Shown piece by piece: positions 60,885-64,000 of a stretch of DNA of 64,000 nt; position 1 is the stretch's first letter; each line of letters opens with the position of its first letter. The stretch lies in contig NZ_JAMOHZ010000009.1 of NCBI RefSeq assembly GCF_024448715.1, forward strand, positions 124,001 to 188,000, given 5' to 3'. The stretch comes from Stutzerimonas stutzeri (GTDB lineage: Bacteria; Pseudomonadota; Gammaproteobacteria; Pseudomonadales; Pseudomonadaceae). Both the position numbers and the translations under genes were made by a program. Below the pieces are notes generated by a model. That model was not told the DNA's origin. It did not search any database and worked only from the letters and a program-made list of their open reading frames with translations.

Positions 60885-61283
60885 TCAGCCCTCGGTGGTC
60901 AGTGGTTTGGCGACATCGGCTTCAAGCTCTTTTCGGCCGATCCGATCGAGCACCGGCACCAGAGCAAAAGCGATCGCCACCGCGGCGATACCGGCAAGGA
61001 TTGCCATCGGGCCGCCGCTGAGGGCGCCGAAGACGTTCTGCTGGGCAGCCATGGCCACCACGATCGGGATGTAGACGGCGCTCCAGAACTTGACGCCCTG
61101 CTCCGAATCCATCGTGAACAGGCCGCGCTTTTTGAGAGAGCTGCCAAGCAGAATCAGCAGCACCATGGCGATACCGACGCCGCCGACATTGGCTGGTACG
61201 CCGATGAGTTTCCCCAGCAATTCACCCACGAAGATGCCTGCCAGGGTGCATAAGGCCAGGAAGGCCACACCGAAGATAATCAT
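60885..61283 (-). CDS. madL: Malonate transporter subunit MadL
   Basis: A 132-residue protein with four hydrophobic helices (IFGVAFLALCTLAGIFVGEL; VGGVGIAMVLLILLGSSL; and two more), matching MadL. It is coupled to madM, and mdcH lies 122 bp upstream on the same strand. Confidence 0.88.
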   Translation of the reverse strand: MIIFGVAFLALCTLAGIFVGELLGKLIGVPANVGGVGIAMVLLILLGSSLKKRGLFTMDSEQGVKFWSAVYIPIVVAMAAQQNVFGALSGGPMAILAGIAAVAIAFALVPVLDRIGRKELEADVAKPLTTEG

Positions 61284-61405
61284 TATTGTCCTTTTGGGGT
61301 TGCGCTCAAGGCTCGGCGTTGCCGGCTTGAATGCGCGTGTTGTCGAGGTCGTTATTTTTATCCATCGAACAGTAGCGAGTTCGGCTCACTCTTCAGTTCA
61401 CGCGG

Positions 61406-62341
61406 TCATCGGCTACGGCTGCCCTCCTGACGCAGCAAGGCGTCCACTGTGTCCAACCGGGCACCGTCAAAGGCGATCAGCGTACCTTGTTCAAATACAC
61501 GCCTAGCCAGCCCGGTCAGTACCGAGCCGGGCGGCAGTTCGATATGCAGCCGCACGCCGCGCTCGTAGGCGGTGCGCAGCGTGCCGTGCCAGTCGACGAC
61601 GCGGCACATGTTGAAAGCCAGGTCGTCGCGCAGACGCTGCGGATCGGCGATGGGCCGCGCCGTGGTGCTGCTCAGATAACGGATGCGTGGCGCGCGAAGC
61701 TCGACACTGGCGAAGGCATCGGCGAGCTGTGCGGCTGGCGTCTCCAGCAAGGCGCTGTGAGACGGCACGCTCACTGCCAGTCGCCTGGCACAAGATGCGC
61801 CCAAGGCCTTGGCGCGCTGCGCGACCTCCATCATGGCGTGGTCCGCGCCGGCGATCACGATCTGGTTGTCGGCGTTGATATTGGCCAGGTGAACCGGGGA
61901 TTGCTCGCCATGCACCTCGGCCAGCAGTCGCTCGACGGTGCCGAGATCAAGGCCGAGGATCGCAGTCATGCCGAAGTCTTGCGGATAGGCGTCCTGCATC
62001 AGTTCGCCGCGCAGCGCGACCAGCCGCACGGCATCGTGGTAATCGAGCGAACCGGCAACCACGGCCGCCGCGTAGGCGCCGATGGACAGTCCCGCCACGT
62101 AGTCCGGCGCCCGCCCGCCGCGCATCAGCAGACGCGCGCCAGCGACACCGGCAATTAACAGGCAGAGCTGCACGGCGCGAGTCGAGGCCAAGGCGGCTTC
62201 GCTGTCCAGCGCGAGGGCATCCTCGCCGAGCGCTTCGCCGGCCTGTTTCAGACAGTCGAGCACCTCGGGCTCCTGCGGCAGACGATGCAGCATGCCGGGC
62301 TTCTGCGCGCCCTGGCCGGGAAAGGCGAAGAGACTGCTCAT
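61406..62341 (-). CDS. mdcH: Malonate decarboxylase epsilon subunit (malonyl transferase)
   Basis: A 311-residue malonyl-CoA:ACP acyltransferase-like protein. It has FPGQGAQKPGML at the start, the nucleophile serine in GLSIGAYAAAVVAG, and the catalytic histidine in VSVPSHSALLE. MdcH charges the malonate decarboxylase acyl-carrier protein with malonate. It overlaps the mdcG start by 4 bp. Neighbours on both sides are mdc genes. Confidence 0.9.
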   Translation of the reverse strand: MSSLFAFPGQGAQKPGMLHRLPQEPEVLDCLKQAGEALGEDALALDSEAALASTRAVQLCLLIAGVAGARLLMRGGRAPDYVAGLSIGAYAAAVVAGSLDYHDAVRLVALRGELMQDAYPQDFGMTAILGLDLGTVERLLAEVHGEQSPVHLANINADNQIVIAGADHAMMEVAQRAKALGASCARRLAVSVPSHSALLETPAAQLADAFASVELRAPRIRYLSSTTARPIADPQRLRDDLAFNMCRVVDWHGTLRTAYERGVRLHIELPPGSVLTGLARRVFEQGTLIAFDGARLDTVDALLRQEGSRSR

Positions 62342-62970
62342 GCGACCAGTTCCGGCTGATCCAAGGAGTCACGCCAGGGATTGCCGACCAGCCGCGCACC
62401 GCTGGAACACTTGAGCAGTACGCGGCTCGCAGCGCCTGCCCACTCGCGCAAGGCAACGGCACCGGCTGGTGTTTCCAATTGCATGTCGACGCGGCAGCAT
62501 GCCTGATCCAGTAGCCGCTGCAGTTCGTGCGCTTCATAGCGTGTGAGTTCGCAGGGCATGCGCAGCAGCAGATCGAGATCGCTTTCGGCATGCGCAGTCG
62601 GCATCCCGGTGGCCAACTGGTAGCCGACCGAACCGGTTACGCCCCAGCTGCGCCCCAGGTCATCCAGGAAGGGCTTGATCGCCGCCAGCGCCTTGAAAGC
62701 CGGAAGCTCGCTGGACGGCAGCGCCTCGATCAATTGTTCCGGGCTCACGCAACGCAATGCGCGGCTCACATCCATGACCGTGGCGTAGCGCTGATCGCGG
62801 CTGATGCCTCGCAGGCCCACCGCTATCTGACCGACCGCCGTAAGCGCACGGCGCACCACCACCGGCTGGCCGGTGGCGAGCATTTGTCGCGCCCACTCCG
62901 GTGCGTCAGCGAGCAGCTGCTCTGAAGTCATGCCCCAGAGCAGGTCATGGGGGCGTGGCGTGGCGTGCAT
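62338..62970 (-). CDS. mdcG: Phosphoribosyl-dephospho-CoA transferase
   Basis: A 210-residue nucleotidyltransferase-type enzyme. Its site TAHAESDLDLLLRMP carries the paired aspartates. MdcG attaches the prosthetic group 2'-(5''-phosphoribosyl)-3'-dephospho-CoA to the acyl-carrier subunit MdcC. It overlaps mdcH by 4 bp. The 110-base gap to mdcE contains a GC-rich imperfect palindrome (63035-63074). Confidence 0.9.
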   Translation of the reverse strand: MHATPRPHDLLWGMTSEQLLADAPEWARQMLATGQPVVVRRALTAVGQIAVGLRGISRDQRYATVMDVSRALRCVSPEQLIEALPSSELPAFKALAAIKPFLDDLGRSWGVTGSVGYQLATGMPTAHAESDLDLLLRMPCELTRYEAHELQRLLDQACCRVDMQLETPAGAVALREWAGAASRVLLKCSSGARLVGNPWRDSLDQPELVA

Positions 62971-63080
62971 CTACAGCCTCCTCGTGATTATTTTTGTGGA
63001 GGATGGGGTTCGGTGGCGTCGGTATTACCGTTGCCCCTCACTCCCGGCCCCTCTCCCCCAGGCGGCGAGGGGAGAAAAGC

Positions 63081-63866
63081 TCACCACTGCTCTCGCAGTA
63101 GCTCGCGGACTCGCGACGACGCCTCGCGATTCGGCGCACCGAGGCGCCCACGCAGATCTGTACTGCTGCCGATGTCCTCGACGGCCTTTTGCAGACAATC
63201 GCGCACCCGTGACAGGTCGGCGCCGGCGGGTTGCTCGATGTTCTCAACCGAGAGGGTTTCCCAGAGCAGACCGAGCGTCGCGTAGTTGTCGATGTCGTAG
63301 GCCATCGGAGGTACCGATTCAGCCAGGGCTTCGAGTTCTTCGACGCTGCGCAGGGTGATGCGCGCCGCCGCGGCCTTGCCCATGGCATGCACCATCACGC
63401 CCGGATCGCGCAGTGCGATGATCCGCTGGGCCTGGTAGCCGTGGGCGAGAAAGGCGCCGGACATGGCCTTGCCCACCAGCAGCGCGACCACCGGATGCCC
63501 GGCCAGGCGGGCGCGGGCATAACCGTCCACCGCACCGGCCAACGCCTGATGGATGCCCAGGGCTTCCTCGCGGCGGCCATAGGCCTGGCTCGGCACGTCC
63601 ACCACGGCGACCAGCACGCGCTTCTCCGCCTTGTCACGATCGGCTTCGATGATTTCGTCCAAGGCCTTGCCCAGCGCCCAGCCTTCCAGCAGGCCGACCT
63701 CGCCATTGCGCGCGCGCGGAAACGGGCTCTCAGCATCCGGGACCACGGCGATGAAACGCGCGGCGCGTTCGCCGAGCTGACCATCGATGACCTTCACCGA
63801 GGCCGGATAGCCCGCCAGGGTCTGACCACCGGCCAGGGCTTGCAACCAGTTCAGTCCACGGCTCAT
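63081..63866 (-). CDS. mdcE: Malonate decarboxylase gamma subunit
   Basis: A 261-residue crotonase-fold protein. It has ALGKALDEIIEADRDKAEKR, VVALLVGKAMSGAFLAHGYQ with an oxyanion-type glycine segment, and RDPGVMVHAMGKAAAARITL. This matches MdcE, which with MdcD decarboxylates malonyl-ACP to acetyl-ACP. Its ATG overlaps the mdcD stop by 4 bp. Confidence 0.9.
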   Translation of the reverse strand: MSRGLNWLQALAGGQTLAGYPASVKVIDGQLGERAARFIAVVPDAESPFPRARNGEVGLLEGWALGKALDEIIEADRDKAEKRVLVAVVDVPSQAYGRREEALGIHQALAGAVDGYARARLAGHPVVALLVGKAMSGAFLAHGYQAQRIIALRDPGVMVHAMGKAAAARITLRSVEELEALAESVPPMAYDIDNYATLGLLWETLSVENIEQPAGADLSRVRDCLQKAVEDIGSSTDLRGRLGAPNREASSRVRELLREQW

Positions 63867-64000
63867 CTGGCATCTCCTTCATAGAGGGCACGCACGGCGG
63901 CGGCATCGAGTTGCGTGCGGGTATCGGCGTCGGCCAGACGTTGCAGGAACCAGGCGTGGCGCTGGCTGCGTGGCTGGGCCGGTTTACCCAGGGCGAACAG
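63863..64000 (-). CDS. mdcD: Malonate decarboxylase beta subunit, 3' end only
   Basis: The last 45 codons of an open frame that continues beyond the window: FALGKPAQPRSQRHAWFLQR, then LADADTRTQLDAAAVRALYE, ending GDAR. Its place directly before mdcE with a 4-bp overlap identifies it as mdcD. The catalytic part is outside the window. Confidence 0.8.
   Translation of the reverse strand: MFALGKPAQPRSQRHAWFLQRLADADTRTQLDAAAVRALYEGDAR

Overview
The window is high-GC chromosomal DNA of a gamma-proteobacterium, most likely a Pseudomonas/Stutzerimonas (P. stutzeri-like) strain. The block rpmB-rpmG next to a class III omega-aminotransferase and a KauB/PuuC-type aldehyde dehydrogenase is a familiar Pseudomonas order. 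Pseudomonas-type REP palindromes recur in the spacers, and the catabolic gene sets (gallate, p-hydroxybenzoate, malonate) are typical of the group. All assignments come from reading the sequence; no database search was run.

Layout. 1-15.2 kb is ordinary chromosome: the end of a HEAT-repeat protein and a membrane glycosyltransferase; polyamine/omega-amino acid catabolism; ribosomal proteins L28/L33; IclR and TetR regulators with a hydrolase; a three-gene acyl-CoA beta-oxidation operon; and gabD. At 15.2-33.2 kb a 17.9-kb integrative element sits in tRNA-Arg(CCG), bounded by a perfect 45-bp duplication of the tRNA 3' end. It has a tyrosine integrase, an excisionase-like gene, a TrfA-like replication initiator with four 22-bp iterons, a relaxosome-like protein but no relaxase, and an XRE regulator. 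Its cargo is two defence-type loci. One is a three-gene Detocs-type phosphorelay whose effector is a receiver/nucleoside-phosphorylase fusion (22.8-27.9 kb). The other is an unusual cluster of a Gly/Ser-headed small protein, a PfkB-deoxyribosyltransferase fusion, a QueC-like enzyme, a SagB-like flavoenzyme, an OGG-type DNA glycosylase and a D12-class adenine methylase (28.4-32.7 kb). I regard the second as the best candidate for an undescribed nucleobase- or protein-modification system.

A second, decayed element lies directly behind it (33.2 to about 37.8 kb). It has a broken P4-type integrase and an AT-rich three-gene operon: an sce7726-like nuclease-fold protein, an sce7725-like protein and a zinc-ribbon/RES-domain protein. 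This is a second plausible defence or toxin cassette.

38.0-55.2 kb is a catabolic region for hydroxylated benzoates. It holds a galT-like transporter, galA, galR, galBCD, a linked dehydrogenase, a TRAP transporter with two tandem binding-protein genes (the first frameshifted), an OprD-type porin, and pobA/pobR. A shared motif of about 20 bp precedes galT, galB and the TRAP unit and may be the GalR operator. 55.8-64.0 kb is malonate catabolism: an mdcR-like regulator, a TRAP transporter on the plus strand, and mdcD-E-G-H-madL-madM on the minus strand running off the window end.
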